Numbered from the stretch's first letter, positions 8,908 through 15,351 are shown. The stretch is DNA of 25,000 nucleotides from Clostridiaceae bacterium (GCA_902362725.1 CABIXM010000032.1:1-25000); one strand, 5' to 3'. Notes: generated from the letters alone by a model not told the origin. A program made the numbers and translations.

Positions 8908-8996
8908 TGCGGCGCAAGCCGCATAGCAGGGTTTGGGGAAGGCACTCCCCAACAAGATTTACCGCAGGGGCAAAACCGCAGATATGCGGATTTTGG
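8908..8996. other. Candidate oriT: three tandem inverted repeats
   Basis: In order: TGCGGC-gcaa-GCCGCA (8908-8923); TTGGGG-8 nt-CCCCAA (8933-8952); and CAAAA+CCGCA-gata-TGCGG+TTTTG with one bulged base (8971-8996). Clustered inverted repeats immediately upstream of mobC and relaxase genes are the normal layout of mobilization origins. The nick site cannot be read from sequence alone. Confidence 0.5.
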
Positions 8997-9182
8997 CACC
9001 GTGGTAGAATCTTGCTCTAAGAAACTGCCGCTTTCCTCTACGGCTGACTTTGCGGCAATCCGCAGGGGGCGGCTTGGCTTGTTTCCGTCAATATAGCGAT
9101 TGCGGTGGCGTGTCCTGCCCGCTGTGGTTTTGCTTTCTTCTACGGACGGAAATGGAAAATGCCAAACGCTCCCTTGGATTTC

Positions 9183-9255
9183 TTCATCACTACTACGGTA
9201 GCCCCATACCTTTCTTCCAAATGGCTGCGGTATTCTTTTCATCACTACTACGGTA
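9183..9255. repeat. 18-bp perfect direct repeat
   Basis: TTCATCACTACTACGGTA occurs at 9183-9200 and 9238-9255, 55 bp apart. The repeat lies in the non-coding region between the mobilization operon and the PadR operon. It may be a binding-site pair for an element protein such as MobC or the initiator, or a remnant duplication. Confidence 0.7.
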
Positions 9256-9331
9256 CGCAAGACCGTTTTGGGCAAATTTCCCCGTCACTTTCTACAACAA
9301 CAGGAATGTGCGGTCTGCCAAAAATGGGCGC

Positions 9332-9370
9332 AAAAAAAACGCCACGGACTTTCAAAAAATCTGTGGCGTT
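9332..9370 (-). terminator. Intrinsic terminator of the PadR operon
   Basis: On the minus strand an 11-bp stem (9360-9370 with 9338-9348, one mismatch) closes an 11-nt loop and runs into eight T residues (9332-9339). It lies 77 bp past the KTR gene stop, so it ends the PadR-HAAS-lipoprotein-KTR transcript. Confidence 0.8.
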
Positions 9371-9411
9371 GCAGCTTGGTCGATATTCAATTTTCATTTC
9401 CATAATGTGAG

Positions 9412-9442
9412 GGGAGCGACAGCACTTTAGTCTGTCGCTCCC
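9412..9442. repeat. Perfect 11-bp hairpin after the KTR gene
   Basis: GGGAGCGACAG (9412-9422) and CTGTCGCTCCC (9432-9442) form a perfect stem with a 9-nt loop, only 4 bp beyond the KTR stop. No T-run follows on either strand, so a stabilising 3' hairpin or attenuator is more likely than an intrinsic terminator. Confidence 0.65.
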
Positions 9443-9446
9443 TTGA

Positions 9447-9722
9447 TTACCCATCAGCGGAAACAGGCAGGGCTGTCAACGGCGGCGCATTTATACGCCG
9501 TTCATCTTGACCGTTGACTGCTCCGGCTGATTCCGCTATTTGTTGTGGGATTACAGCTACATTCAAATCTTTTGCGCTGATTAGTGTTTCTTGTTTGCAT
9601 TTCGGACAGAACAGAGGGAAATTTTCAAGTATTGTATCGGGGCGTATCTTTGTTCGTGTTTTATTTCCACAAATAGGGCAAAGCACCCACCTATCAGGCG
9701 ATTTAATCATTTTAATTTTCAT
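9447..9722 (-). CDS. Cysteine-rich KTR domain protein
   Basis: A 91-residue protein with a four-cysteine zinc ribbon: CPIC at 15-18 and CPKC at 39-42, with GNKTRTKIRPDT between them. This is the cysteine-rich KTR family, small proteins common on clostridial conjugative and mobilizable elements, function unknown. The C-terminal third is variable and proline/alanine-rich. Start ATG 9722 overlaps the lipoprotein stop as TAATG, showing translational coupling. It is the last gene of the PadR operon. Confidence 0.8.
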   Translation of the reverse strand: MKIKMIKSPDRWVLCPICGNKTRTKIRPDTILENFPLFCPKCKQETLISAKDLNVAVIPQQIAESAGAVNGQDERRINAPPLTALPVSADG

Positions 9723-10159
9723 TATTTAAGGAAAGAAATGTAAATTGTGAAGTTATCGGGAATGTAGCTGATACTCAATCCCTTTTCGCCATTTGACAAA
9801 AGCGTACCGATAGAAACATAGTCCTGTCCCTCAATTTCTTCCGACACTTCCTCTATTATAGAAAACCCCTCTTGCTTCAAAAGCTCTAAATAGTCGTTAT
9901 AGTCGGTTTCGCTTATATCCACAATACTGATACTGCAATTCTCATGTTCCGTATCAAGCATAGCCCAACCGACCGTACCGGACGGGACGGGAAGCCCCTC
10001 GGTGTATTCATTCACAGGCCATACACCCGCGTCAAGCATGGTATTGCTTTCTGTTTGTGTATTGCTTGGATTATCCGCAGCGGACGGCGTATCTTGATTG
10101 GAACAGGCAGCCAAAGAAAGCATAAGTAAAATAGCGATTATTGAAACAAATTTTTTCAT
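9722..10159 (-). CDS. Small lipoprotein (DUF6591-like)
   Basis: A 145-residue secreted lipoprotein. The signal peptide is hydrophobic (residues 5-16) with the lipobox LAAC, so Cys19 would be lipidated and the protein anchored on the outer face of the membrane. A serine/threonine/asparagine-rich linker (20-45) leads to a compact domain containing WPVNEYTEGLPVPSGTVGW and DYNDYLELLKQEGF, which resembles the DUF6591 family as I remember it. The start has AGGAGG 5 nt upstream within the end of the HAAS gene, 2 nt away. Placement with a PadR regulator and a HAAS membrane protein suggests an envelope-stress or envelope-sensing module. The exact function is unknown. Confidence 0.8.
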   Translation of the reverse strand: MKKFVSIIAILLMLSLAACSNQDTPSAADNPSNTQTESNTMLDAGVWPVNEYTEGLPVPSGTVGWAMLDTEHENCSISIVDISETDYNDYLELLKQEGFSIIEEVSEEIEGQDYVSIGTLLSNGEKGLSISYIPDNFTIYISFLK

Positions 10160-10161
10160 AG

Positions 10162-10620
10162 CTACCTCCTGTTTTTGCGGACGGTTCGGATAATCTGAAT
10201 GATTGCGATTGTAACCGCGATTACACCGACTGCCAAAATGATTTGTGAAGCGTCAAATCCAAAAGCTCCCTCAACTTGAATGTTTGTCATTGCGTCTGCT
10301 TGTCCGATTGCCCCGTCCGGCACTTTCCCGGATTGGGTAGTGGCGTAAATCACAAACGCTGCAACGGCAACGACAAGGGCTGCAACGCTCGAAATAATCC
10401 CTTTCCGTTTCTGCGGTGCTGCGCTGTCAATGCCTAACTGCTCGGCGGTATTCTCTGCAAACTCTTTGGGAGTGCCTAACCGTTCGATTACCTGTTGTTC
10501 CGTTTCGCCATGCTCCAACGCAGAAGCAAAGACTTCATTCAGATCACGCACGACCTCTTTTTTTGCTTTGCGTGTTAAACTCAATTCCTTTTCCACTTGC
10601 TTAATGTATTGCTCTTTCAT
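10162..10620 (-). CDS. HAAS-domain membrane protein (DUF1700-like), PadR partner
   Basis: A 152-residue protein. Residues 1-65 form a HAAS-type helical domain (EQYIKQVEKELSLTRKAKKE, then ERLGTPKEFAENTAEQLG), followed by two membrane segments at about 75-95 and 126-146 with a short outside loop. HAAS proteins typically sit beside PadR regulators, and the pair is believed to link membrane signals to PadR control. Here the start ATG 10620 overlaps the padR stop as ATGA, with GGAGG 7 nt upstream. A longer frame up to 10668 would lie in the padR gene and is not needed. Confidence 0.82.
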   Translation of the reverse strand: MKEQYIKQVEKELSLTRKAKKEVVRDLNEVFASALEHGETEQQVIERLGTPKEFAENTAEQLGIDSAAPQKRKGIISSVAALVVAVAAFVIYATTQSGKVPDGAIGQADAMTNIQVEGAFGFDASQIILAVGVIAVTIAIIQIIRTVRKNRR

Positions 10621-10976
10621 TCTGATACCTCCGCTGTTTGATAGGTGGCAATAAAGCCATTTACACAACTTTCATAGCTCGCCCAAAATAAAATCAGCTC
10701 GTCTAATACCTCTCTGCCCTTATGGGTAAGGGAGTAGTATTTTTTTGATCCGCCATTTGCCGCTGCCGGGGCTAATCGGCATTGGATTAACTCGGCTTCC
10801 TGCAAACGATACAGAATAGGGTAAATCGTTCCCTCTTTTGCATAGCCCAAAACGGACGCGCTGTTATTTAGCTCTGTAATGATTTCATAGCCGTAGGTTT
10901 CTTTGCGTCCGATCAAGCACAAAAGTATCATTTCAAGAGAGCCTTTTTTGAATTGCTGCACATACCTGTTATCCAT
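10617..10976 (-). CDS. PadR family transcriptional regulator
   Basis: A 119-residue winged-helix repressor. KKGSLEMILLCLIGRKETYG and the following GYEIITELN...GYAKEGTIYPILYRLQEAELI are the PadR signature; the C-terminal helix (about 85-115) serves dimerisation. It is first in a four-gene operon with HAAS protein, lipoprotein and KTR protein. Directly upstream are a near-consensus promoter and a perfect palindrome placed over the transcription start, so autorepression is likely. ATG 10976 has GAGGT 8 nt upstream. The inducer is not visible from sequence; PadR proteins with this layout often respond to membrane-active or phenolic compounds (family knowledge). Confidence 0.92.
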   Translation of the reverse strand: MDNRYVQQFKKGSLEMILLCLIGRKETYGYEIITELNNSASVLGYAKEGTIYPILYRLQEAELIQCRLAPAAANGGSKKYYSLTHKGREVLDELILFWASYESCVNGFIATYQTAEVSE

Positions 10977-10994
10977 ACTCTCTACCTCACTTTA

Positions 10995-11027
10995 GTTTTG
11001 CTATTTAGCGTTCCTAAATAGCAAAAC
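10995..11027. promoter_or_regulatory. Perfect 14-bp palindromic operator of the PadR operon
   Basis: GTTTTGCTATTTAG (10995-11008) and CTAAATAGCAAAAC (11014-11027) are exact reverse complements separated by CGTTC. The repeat begins 3 bp below the -10 box and covers the expected start of transcription, where a bound PadR dimer would block initiation. Confidence 0.8.
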
Positions 11028-11029
11028 AT

Positions 11030-11058
11030 ATTATAACTCCCGGAGGTGTTCAAGTCAA
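11030..11058 (-). promoter_or_regulatory. Sigma-A promoter of the PadR operon
   Basis: Minus strand TTGACT (11053-11058), exactly 17-bp spacer, TATAAT (11030-11035). It is one mismatch from full consensus. The transcript would begin near 11023, within the palindrome, giving a leader of about 47 nt before padR. Confidence 0.85.
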
Positions 11059-11160
11059 TAGAGTTTATAGAAATGTTACAAATGCTTTTTAGACTTTACC
11101 CTATAATTTGCCTTGCTCGGAATAGCGGCGGGGCTGACTGTCCTTGTCCTGTTTTGTTGT

Positions 11161-11184
11161 GCTTCTTTATTAACCATGAGCATT
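11161..11184. other. Right attachment junction of the nested element
   Basis: GCTTCTTTAT (11161-11170) is the element arm, 13-22 nt from the TT core at 11183-11184, after which Maff2 coding sequence resumes. The arm is the exact inverted partner of 2174-2183. TAA at 11170-11172 closes the truncated Maff2 frame inside the element. Confidence 0.8.
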
Positions 11185-11307
11185 CGCGCCCGGATTGTCG
11201 TTACCATATCCCTCTAACAGATTGATAACGCCCCAAATGCCAAGTCCTGCTCCAAGAGCGATAACCAAAGTCTGTAATACGCCGATTGCGCTGTTGAAAA
11301 ATTCCAT
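11183..11307 (-). pseudogene. maff2, 5' half (interrupted by nested element)
   Basis: Start ATG 11307 with AAAGGAG 5 nt upstream, then MEFFNSAIGVLQTLVIALGA and a membrane segment ending in LLEGYGNDNPG. After residue 41 the frame enters the nested element and adds NAHG before a stop at 11170, giving a 45-residue truncated product that keeps the first membrane segment but loses the second. Joined with 2069-2159 at a single TT, the full 71-residue protein is restored with lysine at the junction. Maff2 is a small membrane protein of Tn1549-type transfer modules, with unclear role. Confidence 0.9.
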
Positions 11308-11352
11308 AAAACTCCTTTCTGCCGCAAATGCGGCTTGCCCGTAAAAGGGCAT

Positions 11353-11383
11353 AAAAAACGGCGGTCAGTTTTCAAACTGCCGC
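11353..11383 (-). terminator. Intrinsic terminator or attenuator upstream of maff2
   Basis: Minus strand stem GCGG-CAGTTT/AAACTG-(A)-CCGC (11361-11383, one bulge) followed by six T residues (11353-11358). It lies between the small basic gene and maff2. Further small hairpins GCCGC-aaat-GCGGC and GCCC-gtaaaa-GGGC follow before the maff2 ribosome site. Partial termination inside the transfer operon would set VirB6/VirB4 levels below VirD4. Confidence 0.5.
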
Positions 11384-11505
11384 GGTCATAAGTCCCCGCG
11401 CTGCCTAAATGTCTGCTGCGCGGCGGTATTCAGTTGTCAGTGTGGGCGATAGGAATTTTTGTAGGGGCGCGTATCATGCAAGTTGTCTTTTTCTTTGTTA
11501 CTGCG

Positions 11506-11673
11506 TCAATTCCTCCTTTCTTTTCGCTGCTGCTCATACAGGGCTTCACACCGTTTCACAAACTGCCGGATAGCAGCCTGCCGCTGCTGTTCCCGTCGTT
11601 CAGCAATCGAAACAAGCCCGTTTATGGCTTCTGTGATTTTCTTGTCCTTTTTCTTTCTGATACGTCTATTCAT
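11506..11673 (-). CDS. Small basic ICE protein of unknown function
   Basis: A 55-residue, highly charged helical protein (MNRRIRKKKDKKITEAINGL, ending YEQQRKERRN) with no cysteine and no membrane segment. ATG 11673 overlaps the virD4 end by 8 nt and has GGAGG 9 nt upstream. The position between VirD4 and Maff2 is a normal place for small accessory genes in this ICE family. It may bind nucleic acid, but I can assign no function. Confidence 0.65.
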   Translation of the reverse strand: MNRRIRKKKDKKITEAINGLVSIAERREQQRQAAIRQFVKRCEALYEQQRKERRN

Positions 11674-13453
11674 GGTCGGTGTCCTCCTGCAAATCGCTTT
11701 CGCTGATTTCGTAGTAGTCAAATACTTCGTCCGGCTTCACAAGGGCGGGTCTGCGCCTTAAATGCTTTTCCATATCAAAAGTATTTTTCTTGTCATAGTC
11801 GGAAAGATATTTATAGTTGGGGTGCTTTGTAATGTCGTACTTATCAGAGAAGAACGGGCGCACCCCTCGTAGCTGTAAAATACATTTCCCGCCGTCCATA
11901 ACCGCTATTTCATCTTCCGTCATAAGCTGCTTGCCTAACTTCTGATAGTTCAGCCCATGCGATACCTCGCGCCCCCGGTTCTCGGAAGTGTTGAAGCTGT
12001 CAATGGTTTCTTTCCCCAAGATTTCCGACATTTCTTTGAGGGTGGTTTTCTCCTTGCCGCCCAAGAAAAGGGTGGTGTCGCAGTTGCCGACTATGGTATC
12101 GGCGTTGTCCTTATAGATTGCCTTTAACTGGCTTTGCGACTGTAAGATAATCGACGCGGAGATTTCCCGGCTTCGTATGGTGGCTATGAGCTTTTCAAAC
12201 TTCGGTATCTGCCCGATATTTGCAAACTCGTCTAACAGACAGCGCACATGGACGGGCAGCCTGCCGCCGTATTCATCATCTGCCTTGTCGCAAAGCAGAT
12301 TGAAAAGCTGCGTGTAAAGAATACTCACGACAAAGTTAAAAGTATCGTCGGTGTCGCTGATGATAACAAACAGGGCGGTCTTGCGGTCGCCTATGGTGTC
12401 AAGCTCCATTTCGTCGGTTTCCATAAGGTCGCGCAGCTCCTTAATGTCAAAAGGGGCAAGCCGCGCACCGCAGGAAATGAGAATAGAGCTTCGTGTCTTT
12501 CCCGCAGATAACAGGAATTTCTTGTACTGCCGGACGGCAAAGTGTTCCGGGTCTTTTTCCTCCAACCGTTCAAACATGAGGTCAACGGGGGACTGAAATT
12601 CCGGGTCGTCCTCGCGGGCTTCACTGGCATTTATCATTTCAAGCAGCGTCGTGAAGTTCTTTTCTTCCTCCGGGGCTTCGTACCAAATGTAGCCGATAAG
12701 GGCGCAGTAAAAGAGCCGTTCCGATTTTACCCAAAAATCCTCCCCGGCTTTTTCCCTGTCCCCTTTGGTGTTGGCAATCAAGGTATTTACCAGTTTCAAA
12801 ATGTCTTTTTCGCTGCGGATATAGGCAAAGGGATTATAACGCATGGATTTCTTAAAATTTATCGTGTTCAGCACCTTTATCCGATACCCGCCGCGCTGTA
12901 AGAGCTTCCCACACTCGACTAAAACCGTACCTTTCGGGTCAGTTACAACGTAGCTTGAGTGCATTTGCATTAAGTTGGGCTTCACAAAAAATCTCGTCTT
13001 GCCGCTGCCGCTTCCCCCGATAACAAGGATATTTTTATTCCTTGCATACTTCGGCTGCTTCGGGCGGCTGTTCATGGTAAGCCGTTCCGTCTGTGTCAGA
13101 AGCACGTTATTTTGAAATACCGGGTCGGTATAGGGCTTTATATCTTCGGCGTTGCCCCAACGGGCTGAACCGTATTCGATACCTTTTCGGTATTTCTTCG
13201 CGTTCTTGCCTTTGAAGTACACCATAAGCCGGATAAGGACAGCCCCCACAATACCGATAAGCAAATCCATAGGGGCAAGGCTCGGAAGCGGGGTTGCAAA
13301 GGCAGCGGAAAAGCCGTCTGCAAGGGAAAGCACCTTGCCGGAAAGGTCAGCCCCCGGCGCAAGGCGTACCGCTTGTCCGATTTTGTCAAAGAGATAGACA
13401 AAGAGCAGATAGGGGGCATTTAGGATAAGCAGCTTTTTAAGTTCCGGCTTCAT
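11666..13453 (-). CDS. VirD4/TraG-type conjugative coupling ATPase
   Basis: A 595-residue coupling protein that links the relaxosome to the type IV secretion channel at the membrane. Two N-terminal hydrophobic segments (about 8-24 and 62-80) anchor it. Next come the family phrase YGSARWG at 94-100, Walker A GGSGSGKT at 146-153 and a Walker B-like segment VRCLLDEFANIG in the second half, followed by ILQSQSQLKAIY, typical of TraG/VirD4. Start ATG 13453 has GGGAGG 7-8 nt upstream and overlaps PcfB's stop by 4 nt (ATGA). Length is normal and there is no interruption. PcfB-VirD4 adjacency is the conserved pairing in Gram-positive conjugation systems. Confidence 0.95.
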   Translation of the reverse strand: MKPELKKLLILNAPYLLFVYLFDKIGQAVRLAPGADLSGKVLSLADGFSAAFATPLPSLAPMDLLIGIVGAVLIRLMVYFKGKNAKKYRKGIEYGSARWGNAEDIKPYTDPVFQNNVLLTQTERLTMNSRPKQPKYARNKNILVIGGSGSGKTRFFVKPNLMQMHSSYVVTDPKGTVLVECGKLLQRGGYRIKVLNTINFKKSMRYNPFAYIRSEKDILKLVNTLIANTKGDREKAGEDFWVKSERLFYCALIGYIWYEAPEEEKNFTTLLEMINASEAREDDPEFQSPVDLMFERLEEKDPEHFAVRQYKKFLLSAGKTRSSILISCGARLAPFDIKELRDLMETDEMELDTIGDRKTALFVIISDTDDTFNFVVSILYTQLFNLLCDKADDEYGGRLPVHVRCLLDEFANIGQIPKFEKLIATIRSREISASIILQSQSQLKAIYKDNADTIVGNCDTTLFLGGKEKTTLKEMSEILGKETIDSFNTSENRGREVSHGLNYQKLGKQLMTEDEIAVMDGGKCILQLRGVRPFFSDKYDITKHPNYKYLSDYDKKNTFDMEKHLRRRPALVKPDEVFDYYEISESDLQEDTDHE

Positions 13454-13926
13454 AGCGATACCTCCCTGTCCTTTTTCTTCACTTTGTCCTTCTGTGCGTT
13501 CAGAGCTGCCGCCTTGTCTTTCAGAGTGGAAAGCAGCTTGCGGATAGAGGGCTTTTTATCCCTGCCTAATTTCTTTGCGGTAAATTCCCGGAACGCTTCG
13601 GTCATAACGTCAATATCCTTGCCCTTAAAAGACACAAGATAGGTCGGCGGCTTGCCGTTCTCAATCTTCTTGACGTTGTAATCAAGCCCGCTTTTCCTTG
13701 CGATAGGGTCAAAGGCTTTGATATTTTGGTCGGTAATCTCAATGTTGGAAACCTTTTCTCCCTGCTTCATAAGCTGCCGCATAGTGATTTTCCCATGCGG
13801 GGCTTTGGTTAGCTGCCCTTTGCCTTTGGCAAGCAGGGCTTTCATAGCCTTTTGCAGCACTTCGGCGGTCAGCTTAGATGTTTTGATTGCTAAAGACACG
13901 ACTTTTTCATTGACTTCATCTTGCAT
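13450..13926 (-). CDS. PcfB family relaxosome/coupling accessory protein
   Basis: A 158-residue protein of the PcfB/DUF3801 family (named after pCF10 PcfB). It opens VNEKVVSLAIKTSKLTAEVL, then a segment KITMRQLMKQGEKVSNIEIT, and ends in a lysine-rich tail. Such proteins bridge the relaxase-DNA complex to the VirD4 coupling protein, encoded immediately downstream with a 4-nt overlap. ATG 13926 is preceded by AAAGGAGG. Confidence 0.9.
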   Translation of the reverse strand: MQDEVNEKVVSLAIKTSKLTAEVLQKAMKALLAKGKGQLTKAPHGKITMRQLMKQGEKVSNIEITDQNIKAFDPIARKSGLDYNVKKIENGKPPTYLVSFKGKDIDVMTEAFREFTAKKLGRDKKPSIRKLLSTLKDKAAALNAQKDKVKKKDREVSL

Positions 13927-13977
13927 GAAATCCCTCCTTTCATAGTTTGGTTAGGGTGGTGTGCCGCTTCGGGGCAT

Positions 13978-14009
13978 AAAAATAAGGCGTACATTTTTCA
14001 TGCCGCCTT
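13978..14009 (-). terminator. Weak terminator-like hairpin between DUF5348 and PcfB genes
   Basis: AAGGCG (13984-13989) and CGCCTT (14004-14009) pair, with a 14-nt loop that itself contains a GCATG/ATGTAC-like inner pairing. On the minus strand the stem is followed by ATTTTT. The short stem makes read-through likely. Confidence 0.35.
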
Positions 14010-14227
14010 TAGATACGCACCCGCAGCCCGTTCAAATCCGAAGCCCTCACACCGACAAGATACCAGTTGTCCCCGTACTCCATGCGGGTCGGCTTCCATT
14101 TGCCGCGTACAAACACTTCAAGGCAATCCCCACAATGCAATCCTCCGTAGTAGTCGTTAAGGTCAAAGCGAATGTCGTAACGGTCTGCCGTTTCATCAAA
14201 AATCAAAGCTCCTGTTTTCTGTGTCAT
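14009..14227 (-). CDS. DUF5348 domain protein
   Basis: A 72-residue protein matching the DUF5348 family by ADRYDIRFDLNDYYGGLHCG and the ending SDLNGLRVRI, a small beta-rich fold common in the leading region of Tn1549-like ICEs, function unknown. ATG 14227 is preceded by AGGAGG at 8-9 nt. An upstream in-frame extension to 14299 would overlap the DUF6017 gene and lacks a better ribosome site. It follows the DUF6017 gene by 19 bp. Confidence 0.82.
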   Translation of the reverse strand: MTQKTGALIFDETADRYDIRFDLNDYYGGLHCGDCLEVFVRGKWKPTRMEYGDNWYLVGVRASDLNGLRVRI

Positions 14228-14246
14228 ATTAAAATCCTCCTGTTTT

Positions 14247-15152
14247 TTAATAGCCGCCGTACATATCGTGGTTGACAAGGGCGGTGTAATAGCTGTCAAT
14301 GGTGTTGGGCGCGTTGAAAAGTACCGCTTTCAGATATTGCTTGATGTTACGGATTTTCGTGGTGTTCTCTTTCATGCAGTCAAAGACAAATTCAATGTGG
14401 CTGCTGTTCAGCTTCATAAACTTTGCTTTGACAAGCTCTGCCGGATAATCGTCCCCGGCGATACGAATTGTCTTTCGTTTGGTGCAGACAGTTTCAAGGA
14501 TAAGGGACACAATCTCGTCCAAGCGTTCCCTGTCAATGTTGGTATGCTTGATAAAATGCTCATACTCGATATTGTCCTTGATGATTTCCTCATACACGCT
14601 GTATGCGTCTGCCGCTTCCGTTCCTTTCCGTTCCGGCTCTGCCGTTTCTTCCCTCAAAGGAGAGGGGTTAGGGGAAAGGATAGGAATGGAATGGTTACTT
14701 GATAAATCCGTATTTGATTTTTCTTTTTTTGGTAAGTCAGTCTTTTGTATATCTTTATTTAATTGCATTGGATTTTCCAACGTAGGTTTTTCCTGCGTAG
14801 GATTTTCCAATGTTGGATTTCCCAATGTTGGATTTTCCAATGTAGGTAAATCCAAGTTAGGCGGCTGCTCATAGATGATGTAATCAGTTCCCCGCAAGCG
14901 TCCTTTCTCGTCGCGCTCCCTTGAACGCTGAATATATCCGGCTCTTTCAAGATCCCGGACAGCTTCGCGGATAGCGTCGATTTTTTCCCGGTTGATATAG
15001 GACAGTCCCGCAAGGGTATAGTCCCAATCCTCCGGCAAGGACAGCATTTGCGATAACAGCCCTTTTGCCTTTAGGGAAAGTTCTTTGTTGCGTAAATGGT
15101 GGTTGCTCATAACCGTATATCCTGTGTTTCTCTCCACGCGGAAAACTGCCAT
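14247..15152 (-). CDS. DUF6017 / RepA-type winged-helix protein of the ICE
   Basis: A 301-residue protein. Residues 1 to about 95 (FRVERNTGYTVMSNHHLRNK, LSLKAKGLLSQMLSLPEDWD, LERAGYIQR) are a replication-initiator-type winged-helix domain. A five-residue repeat block, six units of the T-L-E-N-P type, covers about residues 98-128. A low-complexity linker leads to a C-terminal DUF6017 domain (about 190-301, with FVFDCMKENTTKIRNIKQYL). Such proteins head Tn1549-type ICEs and likely support autonomous rolling-circle or theta replication after excision. ATG 15152 has AAAGGAG 11 nt upstream. It is the first gene of the visible transfer operon, behind a terminator-like leader. Confidence 0.87.
   Translation of the reverse strand: MAVFRVERNTGYTVMSNHHLRNKELSLKAKGLLSQMLSLPEDWDYTLAGLSYINREKIDAIREAVRDLERAGYIQRSRERDEKGRLRGTDYIIYEQPPNLDLPTLENPTLGNPTLENPTQEKPTLENPMQLNKDIQKTDLPKKEKSNTDLSSNHSIPILSPNPSPLREETAEPERKGTEAADAYSVYEEIIKDNIEYEHFIKHTNIDRERLDEIVSLILETVCTKRKTIRIAGDDYPAELVKAKFMKLNSSHIEFVFDCMKENTTKIRNIKQYLKAVLFNAPNTIDSYYTALVNHDMYGGY
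14770..14859. repeat. Six tandem 15-bp repeats in the DUF6017 gene
   Basis: Plus strand units of the GGATTTTCCAATGTT type start at 14770, 14785, 14800, 14815, 14830 and 14845, the last most diverged. Each encodes five residues (consensus T-L-E-N-P) on the minus strand. Copy number probably varies between related elements. Confidence 0.85.
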
Positions 15153-15301
15153 AGCTTCATCAACTCCTTTGCTGCATATTTGTTACGCGGTAGAACAGCG
15201 ATTTTAAGGGTTTAGGTATCAATCCCTTACCCTGTGAAAACCGTACCCGCAAAGCCTTGTGTAGCAAGACTCTTTTTGCCCCTACTGCGTAACATGAGGG
15301 T

Positions 15302-15351
15302 AAAAAAATAGCGGCGTTCCTTGTTTCCCGGTTGGGATAAGGTAACGCCGC
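15302..15351 (-). terminator. Strong terminator/attenuator in the ICE leader
   Basis: GCGGCGTT (15311-15318) pairs with AACGCCGC (15344-15351), and the stem extends inward through CCTT/AAGG and TCCC/GGGA with small bulges, about 16 bp in all. On the minus strand it is followed by TATTTTTTT (15302-15309). It stands about 150 bp ahead of the DUF6017 start, so it would shield the transfer genes from outside transcription or act as an attenuator. Confidence 0.75.

Larger units (their letters stand above)
8797..9446. other. Gene-free 650-bp region upstream of mobC
   Basis: No convincing gene on either strand. It holds a cluster of hairpins at 8908-8996 (oriT candidate), an inverted pair TGCCGC/GCGGCA at 9027-9057, an 18-bp direct repeat at 9183 and 9238, and a minus-strand terminator at 9332-9370. 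The mobC operon promoter should be here, but I see no clear one. Frames open across it on both strands have poor ribosome sites and implausible composition. Confidence 0.7.

Noticed and set aside
8856..9275. Minus-strand frame of 139 codons in the oriT region
   Set aside because: It crosses the hairpins and the direct repeat, opens without a ribosome site and has implausible composition. I treat the region as non-coding.
9412..9442. Perfect hairpin as the operon's intrinsic terminator
   Set aside because: No T-run on either strand; the T8-bearing hairpin at 9332-9370 fits much better.
14770..14859. Tandem 15-mers as a CRISPR array
   Set aside because: Units are contiguous without spacers and encode an in-frame pentapeptide repeat.
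15227..15295. 22-codon leader peptide as a definite gene
   Set aside because: No Shine-Dalgarno sequence and only a T-run ahead of it; kept as a hypothesis in the findings and not listed as a gene.
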